Origin: Streptomyces sp. AC550_RSS872
GTDB taxonomy: Bacteria > Actinomycetota > Actinomycetes > Streptomycetales > Streptomycetaceae
DNA: 64,000 bases
Direction: 5' to 3'
NCBI RefSeq assembly: GCF_019049285.1
Contig: NZ_JAGMUL010000039.1
Location: forward strand, 1 to 64,000
A model generated the notes under the pieces. The model saw only the letters and a list, made by a program, of their open reading frames with translations. It had not been told where the DNA came from and ran no database searches. This document shows positions 7,553 through 15,942 of this stretch, in pieces. The first letter of the stretch is position 1; each line of letters opens with the position of its first letter. The position numbers were made by a program, and so were the translations under genes.

Positions 7553-9400
7553 ATGTGCGGAATCGTGGGATACGTGGGGTCGCAGTCGGCGCTGGAGATT
7601 GTCACGGCCGGACTGAAGCGGCTGGAGTACCGGGGGTATGACTCGGCGGGCGTCGCCGTCCTGGCGGACGGGGGGCTGGCGGCCGCGAAGAAGGCGGGCA
7701 AGCTCGTCAATCTGGAGAAGGAGCTGACGGAGCGGCCGCTGCCGACAGGGAACACCGGGATCGGGCATACGCGGTGGGCCACGCACGGGGGACCCACGGA
7801 TGCGAACGCACACCCGCATCTCGACAACGCCGGGCGCGTTGCCGTCGTGCACAACGGGATCATCGAGAACTTCGCCGGGCTGCGGGCCGAGTTGGAGGAG
7901 CGGGGGCACGAGCTGGCCTCCGAGACGGACACCGAGGTGGTCGCCCACCTGCTCGCCGAGGAGTTCTCGGCGACGGCCGACCTCGCCGAGGCCATGCGGC
8001 TCGTGTGCCGACGGCTGGAGGGGGCCTTCACCCTGGTCGCGGTGCATGCCGATGAGCCCGATGTGGTGGTCGGGGCGCGACGGAACTCGCCACTGGTGGT
8101 GGGCGTTGGGGAAGGTGAGGCCTTTCTCGCCTCGGACGTGGCCGCGTTCATCGCCCATACGCGGTCGGCGATCGAGTTGGGTCAGGACCAGGTCGTCGAG
8201 CTGCGGCGGGACGGGGTGACCGTCACCGGGTTCGACGGGCGGCCGGCGCAGGTGCGGTCGTATCGCGTCGACTGGGATGCCGCCGCCGCGGAAAAGGGGG
8301 GCTATGACTATTTCATGCTCAAGGAGATCGCCGAGCAGCCCAAAGCGGTCGCCGATACGTTGCTGGGGCGCATCGACGCCGCCGGCTCCCTGACGCTGGA
8401 CGAGGTCCGCATCAGCGCCTTCGAGCTGCGGGAGGTCGACAAGGTCGTCATCGTCGCCTGCGGTACAGCCTTTCACGCCGGGTTGATCGCCAAGTACGCC
8501 ATCGAGCACTGGACGCGGATTCCGTGCGAGGTGGAGCTGGCGAGCGAGTTCCGCTACCGGGACCCGATCCTCGATCAGCAGACGCTGGTCATCGCCATCT
8601 CCCAGTCCGGCGAGACCATGGACACGCTCATGGCGCTCCGGCACGCCCGTGAGCAGGGGGCGCGGGTCCTGGCGATCTGCAACACCAACGGGTCGACCAT
8701 TCCACGGGAGTCGGACGCCGTGCTGTACACGCACGCCGGGCCGGAGGTCGCGGTCGCCTCGACGAAGGCCTTCCTGACGCAGCTCGTGGCCTGCTATCTG
8801 GTCGCGCTGTATCTGGGGCAGGTGCGCGGCACCAAGTGGGGCGACGAGATCCACGCGGTGGTGCGGGACCTGGCGAAGATCGGCGGTGAGGTCGAGCGGG
8901 TCCTGGAGACCATGGAGCCGGTGCGGGAGCTGGCACGGTCACTTGCCCACAAGAACACCGTGCTCTTCCTGGGGCGGCATGTGGGGTATCCGGTTGCCCT
9001 CGAGGGGGCGCTCAAGCTCAAGGAACTCGCCTATATGCACGCCGAGGGGTTTGCGGCGGGGGAGTTGAAGCACGGGCCCATCGCCCTGATCGAGGACGAC
9101 CTGCCGGTCGTCGTGGTCGTTCCCTCACCACGGGGGCGGTCTGTTCTGCACGACAAGATCGTGTCCAACATGCAGGAGATCCGCGCTCGGGGTGCGCGCA
9201 CCATCGTGATCGCGGAGGAGGGGGACGAGGCGGTGGTGCCGTACGCCGACCACCTGATCCGGATCCCGGCCACGCCGACGCTGCTTCAGCCGCTGGTGGC
9301 CACGGTGCCGTTGCAGGTGTTCGCGTGTGAGCTGGCGACGGCTCGCGGCAACGAGGTGGATCAGCCTCGGAACCTGGCGAAGTCGGTGACGGTGGAGTGA
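7553..9400 (+). CDS. glmS: Glutamine-fructose-6-phosphate aminotransferase (isomerizing)
   Basis: A 615-residue enzyme that makes glucosamine-6-phosphate from fructose-6-phosphate and glutamine. It starts MCGIVGYVGS, and Cys2 becomes the N-terminal nucleophile of the glutaminase domain (residues 2-230). Two SIS sugar-isomerase domains follow, with SQSGETMDTL near residue 350 and a second SIS near 480-580. The C-terminus DQPRNLAKSVTVE is the conserved fructose-6-phosphate lid. ATG at 7553 is fixed by the need for Cys at position 2; upstream in-frame sequence is not family-like. No ribosome binding site is seen. No glmS ribozyme is visible, as expected outside Firmicutes. Confidence 0.97.
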   Translation: MCGIVGYVGSQSALEIVTAGLKRLEYRGYDSAGVAVLADGGLAAAKKAGKLVNLEKELTERPLPTGNTGIGHTRWATHGGPTDANAHPHLDNAGRVAVVHNGIIENFAGLRAELEERGHELASETDTEVVAHLLAEEFSATADLAEAMRLVCRRLEGAFTLVAVHADEPDVVVGARRNSPLVVGVGEGEAFLASDVAAFIAHTRSAIELGQDQVVELRRDGVTVTGFDGRPAQVRSYRVDWDAAAAEKGGYDYFMLKEIAEQPKAVADTLLGRIDAAGSLTLDEVRISAFELREVDKVVIVACGTAFHAGLIAKYAIEHWTRIPCEVELASEFRYRDPILDQQTLVIAISQSGETMDTLMALRHAREQGARVLAICNTNGSTIPRESDAVLYTHAGPEVAVASTKAFLTQLVACYLVALYLGQVRGTKWGDEIHAVVRDLAKIGGEVERVLETMEPVRELARSLAHKNTVLFLGRHVGYPVALEGALKLKELAYMHAEGFAAGELKHGPIALIEDDLPVVVVVPSPRGRSVLHDKIVSNMQEIRARGARTIVIAEEGDEAVVPYADHLIRIPATPTLLQPLVATVPLQVFACELATARGNEVDQPRNLAKSVTVE

Positions 9401-9429
9401 GCGGCGCGTAAGGGCCGAGCGCATGAAAG

Positions 9430-9456
9430 GGGCGAACGGCTGGACGCCGTTCGCCC
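9430..9456. terminator. Hairpin after glmS
   Basis: GGGCGAACGG (9430-9439) pairs perfectly with CCGTTCGCCC (9447-9456) around a 7-base loop. It lies 30 bases past the glmS stop and can also serve the minus-strand remnant that ends at 9465. There is no U-tract, as is usual in Streptomyces. Confidence 0.7.
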
Positions 9457-9464
9457 TCACATGG

Positions 9465-9683
9465 TCAGCCGGTCAGCCGGTCAGCCGGAGATGGGCAGAC
9501 CCCGCCCGGCTTGCCCTTGCCCTTGCCCCGGACGCCGAGGGCCGTGGAGCTCGTCCTGGGCGGGCTGCGGAGGTTGATGGACTCCTTGGGCTTGATGTTG
9601 ACGAGCGAGCTGCTGCATCCGGCTTCGTCCGCTGCCTGCCGTGGCCAGCCGGTGCCGGCATGGCGCTCCGCGCGAAACGCGGA
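9465..9683 (-). pseudogene. Remnant of a small secreted SH3-like protein
   Basis: A 72-codon open frame on the minus strand runs between stops at 9684-9686 and 9465-9467 and contains no ATG, GTG or TTG. Its translation holds SLVNIKPKESINLRSPPRTS, which resembles the start of a bacterial SH3 domain (the usual form is VNIRSGPSTSSTALG), preceded by a lone Cys and followed by a Lys/Gly run. The 8-base unit GGTCAGCC is repeated three times at 9464-9487 and places a minus-strand stop in each frame. Bases 9629-9659 nearly duplicate 9922-9956 inside the neighbouring nnr gene. I read it as a decayed small gene; the family assignment is tentative. Confidence 0.35.
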
Positions 9684-9740
9684 TCACCGGTCGTCGCTGA
9701 CGGCTTACGGGAAGACGGTGAACGCGCCCGCATACTCGCG

Positions 9741-11177
9741 TCACCCCCGTACATCCCGCCAGGCTCCCGGAATCCCGTCGGCCACGTCATGCGCCCCCAC
9801 CGGCGCGCCGTCCGCCGCGAACCTCGCCGAGAGGCCATGGAGATACGCGGCCACGCTCGCGGCGTCCACGCCGGTGAGCCCCGCCGCCAGCAGCGATCCC
9901 GCCAGGCCGGAGAGCACGTCACCGCTGCCTGCCGTGGCCAGCCAGCCGGTGCCGGTTGGATTCACCCGCACGGCTCCCGCACCGCCCGCCTCCGCCACCA
10001 GCGTCGTCGACCCCTTCAGCAGCACCGTCGCCGCATACCGCCCCGCCAACTCCCGTACCGAAGCCAGCCGAGCCCCCTCGACCTCCTCCCGCGCGACCCC
10101 GAGCAGCGCCGCCGCCTCCCCGGCATGCGGGGTCATCAGGGTCGGGGCCGTACGTTCCCGTACCGCCGTCGGGTCCGCCAGCCGCAGCCCGTCCGCGTCC
10201 AGCAGCACCGGTACGTCCGTCGCCAGCACCTCCGCCACCGTCGCCGCGTCGTCCCCGGCGCCCGGACCGACCACCCAGGCCTGCACGCGCCCCGCCTTCT
10301 TCGGGCCCCCGTCCGACACCAGCGTCTCGGGGAACCGGGCGATCACCGCGACGCCGGCCGGACCGACGTACCGTACGGCCCCGGCCCCGCCCCGCAGTGC
10401 CCCCGCGACCGCCAGCACCGCCGCGCCCGGGTAGCGGGCCGAGCCCGCCGCGATGCCCACGACGCCTCGCCGGTACTTGTCCGTCTCCGCCGAGGGGAGC
10501 GGCAACAGCCTTGCCACGTCCGCGTGTTGGAGTGCCTCCAGCTCCACCGCGTCCAGCGGCAGCGCCAGTCCGATGTCCACCAGGCGCACCACACCGGCGT
10601 ACTCCCGCGCCGGATCGATCAGCAGGCCCGGCTTGTGGGTGCCGAAGGTGACGGTGAGGTCGGCCCGCAGTGCCGTGCCGCGTACCTCGCCCGTCTCGAC
10701 GTCCACGCCGCTCGGCAGGTCCACGGCGACCACGGCCGCACGGGAGCGCTCGGCCGCCGCGGCCAGCGGTGCCGCCTCCGGGCGCAGCCCGCCCTTGCCG
10801 CCGATACCGACGATGCCGTCGACCACCAGGTCCGCCCGCTCGATCAGGGCCTCGGCGTCGGAGGTGCCCACGGCCCGCCCGCCCGCGCGGCGCAGCGCCG
10901 CCAGGCCTGAGGCGTGCGCGCGCTCGGGCGTCAGCAGGATCGCCGTGACTCCCGCACCGCGCCTGGCCAGCCGGGCCCCGGCGTAGAGGGCGTCGCCGCC
11001 GTTGTCGCCGCTGCCGACCAGCAGGGCGACCCGGCTGCCGTACACCCGGCCCAGCAGATCCGCGCAGGCCGCGGCGAGTCCGGCCGCCGCCCGCTGCATC
11101 AGCGTCCCGTCCGGAAGCCGTGCCATCAGCTCCCGTTCGGCCGCCCTTACCGTCTCCACGCTGTACGCAGTCCGCAT
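9741..11177 (-). CDS. nnr: Bifunctional NAD(P)HX epimerase/dehydratase
   Basis: A 478-residue fusion that repairs hydrated NADH and NADPH. The N-terminal YjeF domain (about 1-215) epimerises NAD(P)HX and contains LVGSGDNGGDALYAGARLARRG. The C-terminal carbohydrate-kinase-like domain (about 230-478) is the ADP-dependent dehydratase, with GPGAGDDAATV, LLDADGLRL and the NPTGTGWLATAGSGDVLSG catalytic region. ATG at 11177 is chosen because MRTAYSVETVRAAE is the family N-terminus and the upstream extension is low-complexity. It follows acpS on the same strand after 112 bases. Confidence 0.93.
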   Translation of the reverse strand: MRTAYSVETVRAAERELMARLPDGTLMQRAAAGLAAACADLLGRVYGSRVALLVGSGDNGGDALYAGARLARRGAGVTAILLTPERAHASGLAALRRAGGRAVGTSDAEALIERADLVVDGIVGIGGKGGLRPEAAPLAAAAERSRAAVVAVDLPSGVDVETGEVRGTALRADLTVTFGTHKPGLLIDPAREYAGVVRLVDIGLALPLDAVELEALQHADVARLLPLPSAETDKYRRGVVGIAAGSARYPGAAVLAVAGALRGGAGAVRYVGPAGVAVIARFPETLVSDGGPKKAGRVQAWVVGPGAGDDAATVAEVLATDVPVLLDADGLRLADPTAVRERTAPTLMTPHAGEAAALLGVAREEVEGARLASVRELAGRYAATVLLKGSTTLVAEAGGAGAVRVNPTGTGWLATAGSGDVLSGLAGSLLAAGLTGVDAASVAAYLHGLSARFAADGAPVGAHDVADGIPGAWRDVRG

Positions 11178-11289
11178 GCGTTCGAGTCTCCCGCACCGAC
11201 CCGAACACGTCGCATCCATTGACGCTTTGCCGTGCCTTTGCCCAACAGCCCGTCCATCTGCTGACCGCCGGGTGCCCGGTGGAGGAGGC

Positions 11290-11661
11290 TCAGCCCTCCG
11301 CCACCACCACCGCCGACGCGACCCCGGCGTCATGGCTCAGCGACACGTGCCAGGACCGCACGCCCAGTTCGGCCGCCCGTGCCGCCACCGTCCCCGTCAC
11401 CCGCAGCCGGGGCCGGCCGCTGTCCTCGACGAAGACCTCGGCGTCCGTCCAGAGCAGGCCCGCCGGCGCGCCCAGCGCCTTCGCCAGGGCCTCCTTCGCG
11501 GCGAAACGGGCGGCGAGCGAGGCGCTGCCGCGGCGTTCGCCCGTGGGCAGCAGCAACTCGCTCTCCAGGAACAGGCGTTGGGCGAGCCCGGGGGTGCGCT
11601 TCAGCGCCGCCTCGAACCTGTCGATCTCCGCCACGTCGATACCGACCCCGATGATGCTCAT
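11290..11661 (-). CDS. acpS: Holo-[acyl-carrier-protein] synthase
   Basis: A 123-residue AcpS-type phosphopantetheinyl transferase that moves 4'-phosphopantetheine from CoA to the serine of apo-ACP. It opens MSIIGVGIDVAEIDRF, where the Asp binds magnesium, and contains the second signature FAAKEALAKALG near residue 55 and SLSHDAGVASAVVVAE at the end. ATG at 11661 is fixed by the family N-terminus. A TAGGGT hexamer 7 bases upstream and no ribosome binding site suggest leaderless translation. The acpS-nnr-alr neighbourhood is conserved in Streptomyces. Confidence 0.95.
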   Translation of the reverse strand: MSIIGVGIDVAEIDRFEAALKRTPGLAQRLFLESELLLPTGERRGSASLAARFAAKEALAKALGAPAGLLWTDAEVFVEDSGRPRLRVTGTVAARAAELGVRSWHVSLSHDAGVASAVVVAEG

Positions 11662-11668
11662 GCCGAGC

Positions 11669-11674
11669 ACCCTA
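11669..11674 (-). promoter_or_regulatory. -10 box placing acpS on a leaderless mRNA
   Basis: On the minus strand TAGGGT ends 7 bases before the acpS ATG with no Shine-Dalgarno between them, the same spacing as at glmS. Confidence 0.35.
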
Positions 11675-11758
11675 TGGCTCGCTCGAAAACGCTCCCTAAA
11701 GAGTGACCTCGCCGCGCGGCTCCTCCCGCCCGGCAGGACCGCACGCTTCCCTGTCCGC

Positions 11759-12646
11759 ATGATCAGCGGACGTATCGCAAGCCGGAGCATCGCCTTGCTG
11801 CTCGCCGGCGCCGCCGTGCTGCCCGTCGGCAGCGCCTCGGCCGACCCCGAACCCCCGGCTTCCGGACCGCAGGCCGAACTCGTGCCCGGCATCCCCCTGA
11901 GCACACTCCCGCTCTGGGCGACCGACACGCCCGACCAGGCGTTGCCGCCGAAGGTGTACGAGCCCAGCGCCGAGGAGGACGCGGTCGAGCCACCGAAGGC
12001 GAAGAAGGGGACGGACGAACTCGTGGAGTACGTCGACCCCTGGGACGTCCTCGACGAGCCCAAGTGCAGCGAACAGACGGGTCCCCATCAGCGGCAGGTC
12101 GAGGCGTGGCTGAAACGGGAGGCGGACGGGAAACAGTCGGCCGCGGACTGCCGGGCCATCCGTGCCTTCCAGACCAAGCACAAGATCGAACCCGCCATCG
12201 GCTTCGCCGGCCCTGTGACCTGGGCCACCATGCGGCTCGACGCCGCCCGCAAGAACCCCAACGCCGCCCGGAAGTGCCCGGTGCGGGCGTACCGGATCGC
12301 CTGCGTCGACCTCGACCGGCAGCTGGCCTGGGTGCAGCGGGGCGAGAAGGTCGTGTACGGGCCCGTGCACATCCGCAGCGGCCGTGAGGGATACGGCACT
12401 CGGGCCGGCTGGCACCGCGTCTACTGGCGGCACAAGAACCACGTGTCGTCGCTCTACCACAGCCCCATGCCCTACTCCCAGTTCTTCAGCGGCGGCCAGG
12501 CCTTCCACGGCGTCTACGCCAACCTCTTCACCCCCGTCGGCTCCATGGGCTGCGTCAATCTGCGCCTGGAGGACGCCCGGAAACTGTGGGGCGTGCTGAA
12601 GCAGAACGACCGGGTGTACGTCTGGGGGCACCGGCCGGAGGCATAG
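11759..12646 (+). CDS. Secreted L,D-transpeptidase with peptidoglycan-binding domain
   Basis: A 295-residue exported enzyme expected to make 3-3 peptidoglycan cross-links. A signal peptide occupies about residues 1-30 (RIASRSIALLLAGAAVLPVGSASA). A Pro/Glu-rich linker is followed by a PG_binding_1 type domain near 105-170 (VEAWLKREADGKQ and GPVTWATMRLD). A YkuD catalytic domain spans about 180-295, with His250 in AFHGVYAN and the nucleophile Cys265 in SMGCVNLR. ATG at 11759 gives a clean signal peptide. Upstream in-frame codons overlap the acpS promoter region. It is followed 69 bases later by alr, another cell-wall gene. Confidence 0.92.
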   Translation: MISGRIASRSIALLLAGAAVLPVGSASADPEPPASGPQAELVPGIPLSTLPLWATDTPDQALPPKVYEPSAEEDAVEPPKAKKGTDELVEYVDPWDVLDEPKCSEQTGPHQRQVEAWLKREADGKQSAADCRAIRAFQTKHKIEPAIGFAGPVTWATMRLDAARKNPNAARKCPVRAYRIACVDLDRQLAWVQRGEKVVYGPVHIRSGREGYGTRAGWHRVYWRHKNHVSSLYHSPMPYSQFFSGGQAFHGVYANLFTPVGSMGCVNLRLEDARKLWGVLKQNDRVYVWGHRPEA

Positions 12647-12715
12647 GCCCGGCAGCCACGGGCGGGGTCCCGGCTCGGCGGCGTTGTCGGTGCCCTCTGA
12701 GACACTGGGGGCGCC

Positions 12716-13882
12716 ATGACAGAAACAGCAGCCTTGCGGACCGCGCCCCTGCGGGCCCGCGCCGAGATCGATCTGGCCGCCCTGCGGGCCAATGTGCGGA
12801 CCCTGCGCGCCCACGCGCCGGGTGCGGCCCTGATGGCCGTCGTGAAGTCGGACGCGTACGGCCACGGGGCGCTGCCGTGTGCCCGCGCCGCGATCGAGGG
12901 CGGCGCCCGGTGGCTGGGTACGGCCACGCCCGAGGAGGCACTCGTGCTGCGGGCCGCCGGGCTGGACGGCGTACGCATCATGTGCTGGCTGTGGACGCCG
13001 GGCGGGCCCTGGCGGGAGGCCATCGAGGCCGATCTCGACGTCTCCGCCAGCGGGATGTGGGCCCTGCGCGAGGTCACCGACGCCGCCCGGCAGGCAGGCG
13101 CCCCCGCGCGCGTGCAGCTCAAGGCCGACACCGGGCTCGGGCGGGGCGGCTGCCAGCCGGGTGACGACTGGGCCGAGCTGGTGCGCGAGGCCCTGCGCGC
13201 CGAGGCCGACGGGTTGCTCCGCATCACCGGGCTCTGGTCACACTTCGCCTGCGCCGACGAGCCCGGGCACCCGTCCATCGCGGCCCAGCTCTCCCGCTTC
13301 CGTGAGATGGTCGCGTACGCCGAGGCACAGGGCGCGCGGCCCGAGGTGCGGCACATCGCCAACTCGCCCGCCACGCTCACCGTCCCGGACAGCCACTTCG
13401 ACCTGGTGCGCACCGGCATCGCGACCTACGGCATCTCGCCCAGCCCCGAGCTCGGCAGCTCCGCCGACTTCGGACTGCGGCCGGTGATGACCCTCTCGGC
13501 GTCCCTCGCACTGGTGAAACACGTACCGGGCGGCCACGGCGTCAGCTACGGCCATCGCTACGTCACCCCGGGCGAGACCACCCTCGGCCTCGTCCCCCTC
13601 GGCTACGCCGACGGCATCCCGCGGCACGCCTCCGGCGCCGGGCCCGTCCTGGTCGGCGGCAAGTGGCGGACGGTCGCGGGGCGGATCGCGATGGACCAGT
13701 TCGTGGTCGACCTGGGCGGGGACGAGCCCGGGCCCGGGGCCGAAGCCGTGCTGTTCGGCTCCGGCGAACGAGGAGAGCCCACCGCCGAGGACTGGGCGCA
13801 GGCCGCGGGGACCATCGCATACGAAATCGTCACCCGGATCGGAACGCGCGTTCCACGCGTCTACAGGAACGCGTCCCTGTGA
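12716..13882 (+). CDS. alr: Alanine racemase
   Basis: A 388-residue PLP enzyme that makes D-alanine for peptidoglycan. The PLP-binding lysine is Lys44 in MAVVKSDAYGHG. The second catalytic base, a tyrosine, lies in HGVSYGHRYVTPGETT near residue 280. Other family motifs are RIMCWLW, VQLKADTGLGRGG and GRIAMDQFVVDLGG. Start is ATG at 12716 with a GGGGG stretch 4-9 bases upstream. Length is usual. It lies between the L,D-transpeptidase and the hydrolase-tsaE pair on the same strand. The last bases of the gene are partly repeated at 13919-13932 just after the stop. Confidence 0.96.
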   Translation: MTETAALRTAPLRARAEIDLAALRANVRTLRAHAPGAALMAVVKSDAYGHGALPCARAAIEGGARWLGTATPEEALVLRAAGLDGVRIMCWLWTPGGPWREAIEADLDVSASGMWALREVTDAARQAGAPARVQLKADTGLGRGGCQPGDDWAELVREALRAEADGLLRITGLWSHFACADEPGHPSIAAQLSRFREMVAYAEAQGARPEVRHIANSPATLTVPDSHFDLVRTGIATYGISPSPELGSSADFGLRPVMTLSASLALVKHVPGGHGVSYGHRYVTPGETTLGLVPLGYADGIPRHASGAGPVLVGGKWRTVAGRIAMDQFVVDLGGDEPGPGAEAVLFGSGERGEPTAEDWAQAAGTIAYEIVTRIGTRVPRVYRNASL

Positions 13883-14086
13883 TGCGGCCGACCGACGGGC
13901 ACATGATGCGGCTGATGGACGCGTCCATGTGACGCGTTCGTGGGCATGCGGCTATGTGAATGAGGAACTAGACGGGTAACCCGTAGCCGAACACCGAAAC
14001 CGAACACCGGCACCATCCACCATCGACGTCACACCAGCATCATGACGTCACACCAGCACCACCGACCCAGCGAAGAGGAGCGGTAC

Positions 14087-15328
14087 GTGAGCGAGAGCAG
14101 CGCGGAGGCCGTCGCGGCCGTCGCCTCCGCCACGGGGGCGGCCGCGAACTGGCGCAGGGCGACCGGATTCGCCGGTGCGGCGATAGGCGTGATCGCGGCC
14201 GGCGCGGCCGCCGGGGTCGCCATAGAGCGGATGACCGTGGGCCGGGGCATGCGGCAGAAGGCCCGCCTCGCCCTGGACTCGGCAGGACCGTACGGCTCGC
14301 TGCGCGGCATGCCCGGCAAGGCCTACGGCGACGACGGCACCGAGCTGTACTACGAGGTCGACGACATCGACCCCGAGGCCGCTCCCGCCCTCACCCCGCG
14401 CCGGCGACGGCTCTTCGGCCGCAAGGCCCCCGCCCCCGTCACGGTCGTCTTCAGCCACGGCTACTGCCTCAGCCAGGACTCCTGGCACTTCCAGCGCGCC
14501 GCGCTGCGGGGCGTCGTCCGCACCGTGCACTGGGACCAGCGCAGCCACGGCCGGTCCGGGCGGGGCGTCGCCCAGATGGAGCAGGGCACGCACGTCGACA
14601 TCGAGCAGCTCGGGCGCGATCTGAAGGCCGTCATCGACGCGGCCGCGCCCGAGGGTCCGCTCGTGCTGGTCGGGCACTCCATGGGCGGCATGACCGTCAT
14701 GGCGCTGGCCGACCAGTACCCGGAGCTGATCCGCGACCGCGTCGTCGCCACCGCCTTCGTCGGCACGTCGTCCGGGAAGCTCGGCGAGGTCAACTTCGGG
14801 CTGCCCGTCGCGGGAGTGAACGCGGTACGGCGGGTGCTGCCGGGCGTGCTCAGGGCGCTGGGGCAGCGGGCCGAGCTGGTGGAGAAGGGGCGCCGGGCCA
14901 CGGCCGACCTGTTCGCCGGGATCATCAAGCGGTACTCGTTCTCGTCCCGGGACGTCGACCCGGCGGTCGCCCGGTTCGCCGAGCGGATGATCGAGGGGAC
15001 ACCGATCGACGTGGTCGCGGAGTTCTACCCGGCCTTCTCCGACCACGACAAGACCGAGGCGCTCGCCCTCTTCACGGACATGCCGGTGCTCGTCCTGGCC
15101 GGTGTGGGGGATCTCGTCACGCCCAGCGAGCACAGTGAGGCGATCGCCGACCTGCTGCCGGACGCCGAGCTGGTCCTGGTGCCGGACGCCGGGCACCTCG
15201 TGATGCTGGAGCACCCGGAGGTCGTCACCGACCGTATGGCAGACCTGCTCACCCGGGCGGGTGCCGTGCCGGCAGGAGCTACCGTAAGTGGCTATGGAAG
15301 CACCAGCAGCACCGCACAACCCGGGTGA
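14087..15328 (+). CDS. Alpha/beta hydrolase, membrane-anchored
   Basis: About 413 residues. An N-terminal segment rich in Ala/Gly near residues 20-50 (TGFAGAAIGVIAAGAAAGVAIE) looks like a membrane anchor. An alpha/beta hydrolase fold follows: oxyanion region VFSHGYCLSQDSWHF, nucleophile elbow VLVGHSMGGMTVMAL, acid in VLAGVGDLVTP and catalytic His in DAGHLVMLEHPE. GTG at 14087 is chosen because a GAGGAG site lies 7 bases upstream; an ATG 15 codons earlier lacks one. The 3' end overlaps tsaE by 41 bases, so the two are coupled. Substrate is unknown. Confidence 0.88.
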   Translation: MSESSAEAVAAVASATGAAANWRRATGFAGAAIGVIAAGAAAGVAIERMTVGRGMRQKARLALDSAGPYGSLRGMPGKAYGDDGTELYYEVDDIDPEAAPALTPRRRRLFGRKAPAPVTVVFSHGYCLSQDSWHFQRAALRGVVRTVHWDQRSHGRSGRGVAQMEQGTHVDIEQLGRDLKAVIDAAAPEGPLVLVGHSMGGMTVMALADQYPELIRDRVVATAFVGTSSGKLGEVNFGLPVAGVNAVRRVLPGVLRALGQRAELVEKGRRATADLFAGIIKRYSFSSRDVDPAVARFAERMIEGTPIDVVAEFYPAFSDHDKTEALALFTDMPVLVLAGVGDLVTPSEHSEAIADLLPDAELVLVPDAGHLVMLEHPEVVTDRMADLLTRAGAVPAGATVSGYGSTSSTAQPG

Positions 15329-15806
15329 CCTAGAGCTCACTGTCACTTCTCCCGACCAGATGCGGGAGCTGGGCCGCCGACTCGCCAAGCTGCTGCGCGC
15401 CGGCGACCTCGTGATGCTGAGCGGGGAGCTCGGCGCGGGCAAGACGACGCTGACGCGCGGGCTCGGCGAGGGGCTGGGGGTCCGGGGCGCGGTCACCTCG
15501 CCGACCTTCGTGATCGCCCGGGTCCACCCCTCTCTCGGCGACGGCCCGCCGCTCGTCCACGTCGACGCGTATCGCCTGGCCGGCGGGCTGGACGAGATGG
15601 AGGACCTCGACCTCGACGTCTCGCTGCCGGAGTCGGTGATCGTCGTGGAGTGGGGCGAGGGGAAGGTCGAGGAGCTGACGGAGGAGCGGTTGCAGCTCGT
15701 GATCCATCGGGCCGTGGGCGACACCACGGACGAGGTGCGGCATGTGACGGTGACCGGGCTGGGTGAGCGGTGGGCGGCCGTGGATCTGAGCGTGCTCTCC
15801 GCCTGA
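15288..15806 (+). CDS. tsaE: tRNA t6A37 biosynthesis ATPase TsaE
   Basis: About 172 residues. TsaE is the ATPase that cycles the TsaB-TsaD complex during threonylcarbamoylation of A37 in ANN-decoding tRNAs. The Walker A motif is SGELGAGKTTLTRGLGEGLG near residue 50, followed by SPTFVIARVH, the HVDAYRL motif and VEWGEGKVE. Start is GTG 15288 or ATG 15294; an AGGAG site at about 15273-15277 serves either. It overlaps the hydrolase gene. Its partners tsaB and tsaD lie 1.1 and 2.3 kb downstream. Confidence 0.95.
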   Translation: MAMEAPAAPHNPGDLELTVTSPDQMRELGRRLAKLLRAGDLVMLSGELGAGKTTLTRGLGEGLGVRGAVTSPTFVIARVHPSLGDGPPLVHVDAYRLAGGLDEMEDLDLDVSLPESVIVVEWGEGKVEELTEERLQLVIHRAVGDTTDEVRHVTVTGLGERWAAVDLSVLSA

Positions 15807-15893
15807 ACCGGATGCGTTCCGGATGGGTTCCGACAAGACGTCGGCAAAATATTGCGTTTGCGGTCGCGGGCGTGGTCACATGGTATCCAGCTC

Positions 15894-15915
15894 GTAGTTA
15901 GGTCTACCTAACTAC
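15894..15915. promoter_or_regulatory. Perfect 22-bp palindrome, candidate operator
   Basis: Arms GTAGTTAGGT (15894-15903) and ACCTAACTAC (15906-15915) are exact reverse complements around CT. The site ends 27 bases before the start of the small gene at 15943. It shares TTAGGT/ACCTAA half-sites with the actinobacterial iron box, but the spacing is 2 rather than 7 bases, so it is not a standard DmdR/IdeR site. AT-rich symmetry in a GC-rich genome argues for selection. Confidence 0.6.
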
Positions 15916-15942
15916 TCCGCCCCCGGCTCCCAGGAGGCGTCC

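Noticed and set aside
13869..13932. ACGCGTCC[C/A]TGTGA occurs at the end of alr and again 50 bases later, extending an open frame past the stop
   Set aside because: A 14-base duplication downstream of alr. It is too short to call a gene or element and probably results from local slippage.
15894..15915. A DmdR/IdeR iron box
   Set aside because: The half-sites TTAGGT and ACCTAA fit, but the spacer is 2 bases instead of 7, so it was called only a palindrome.
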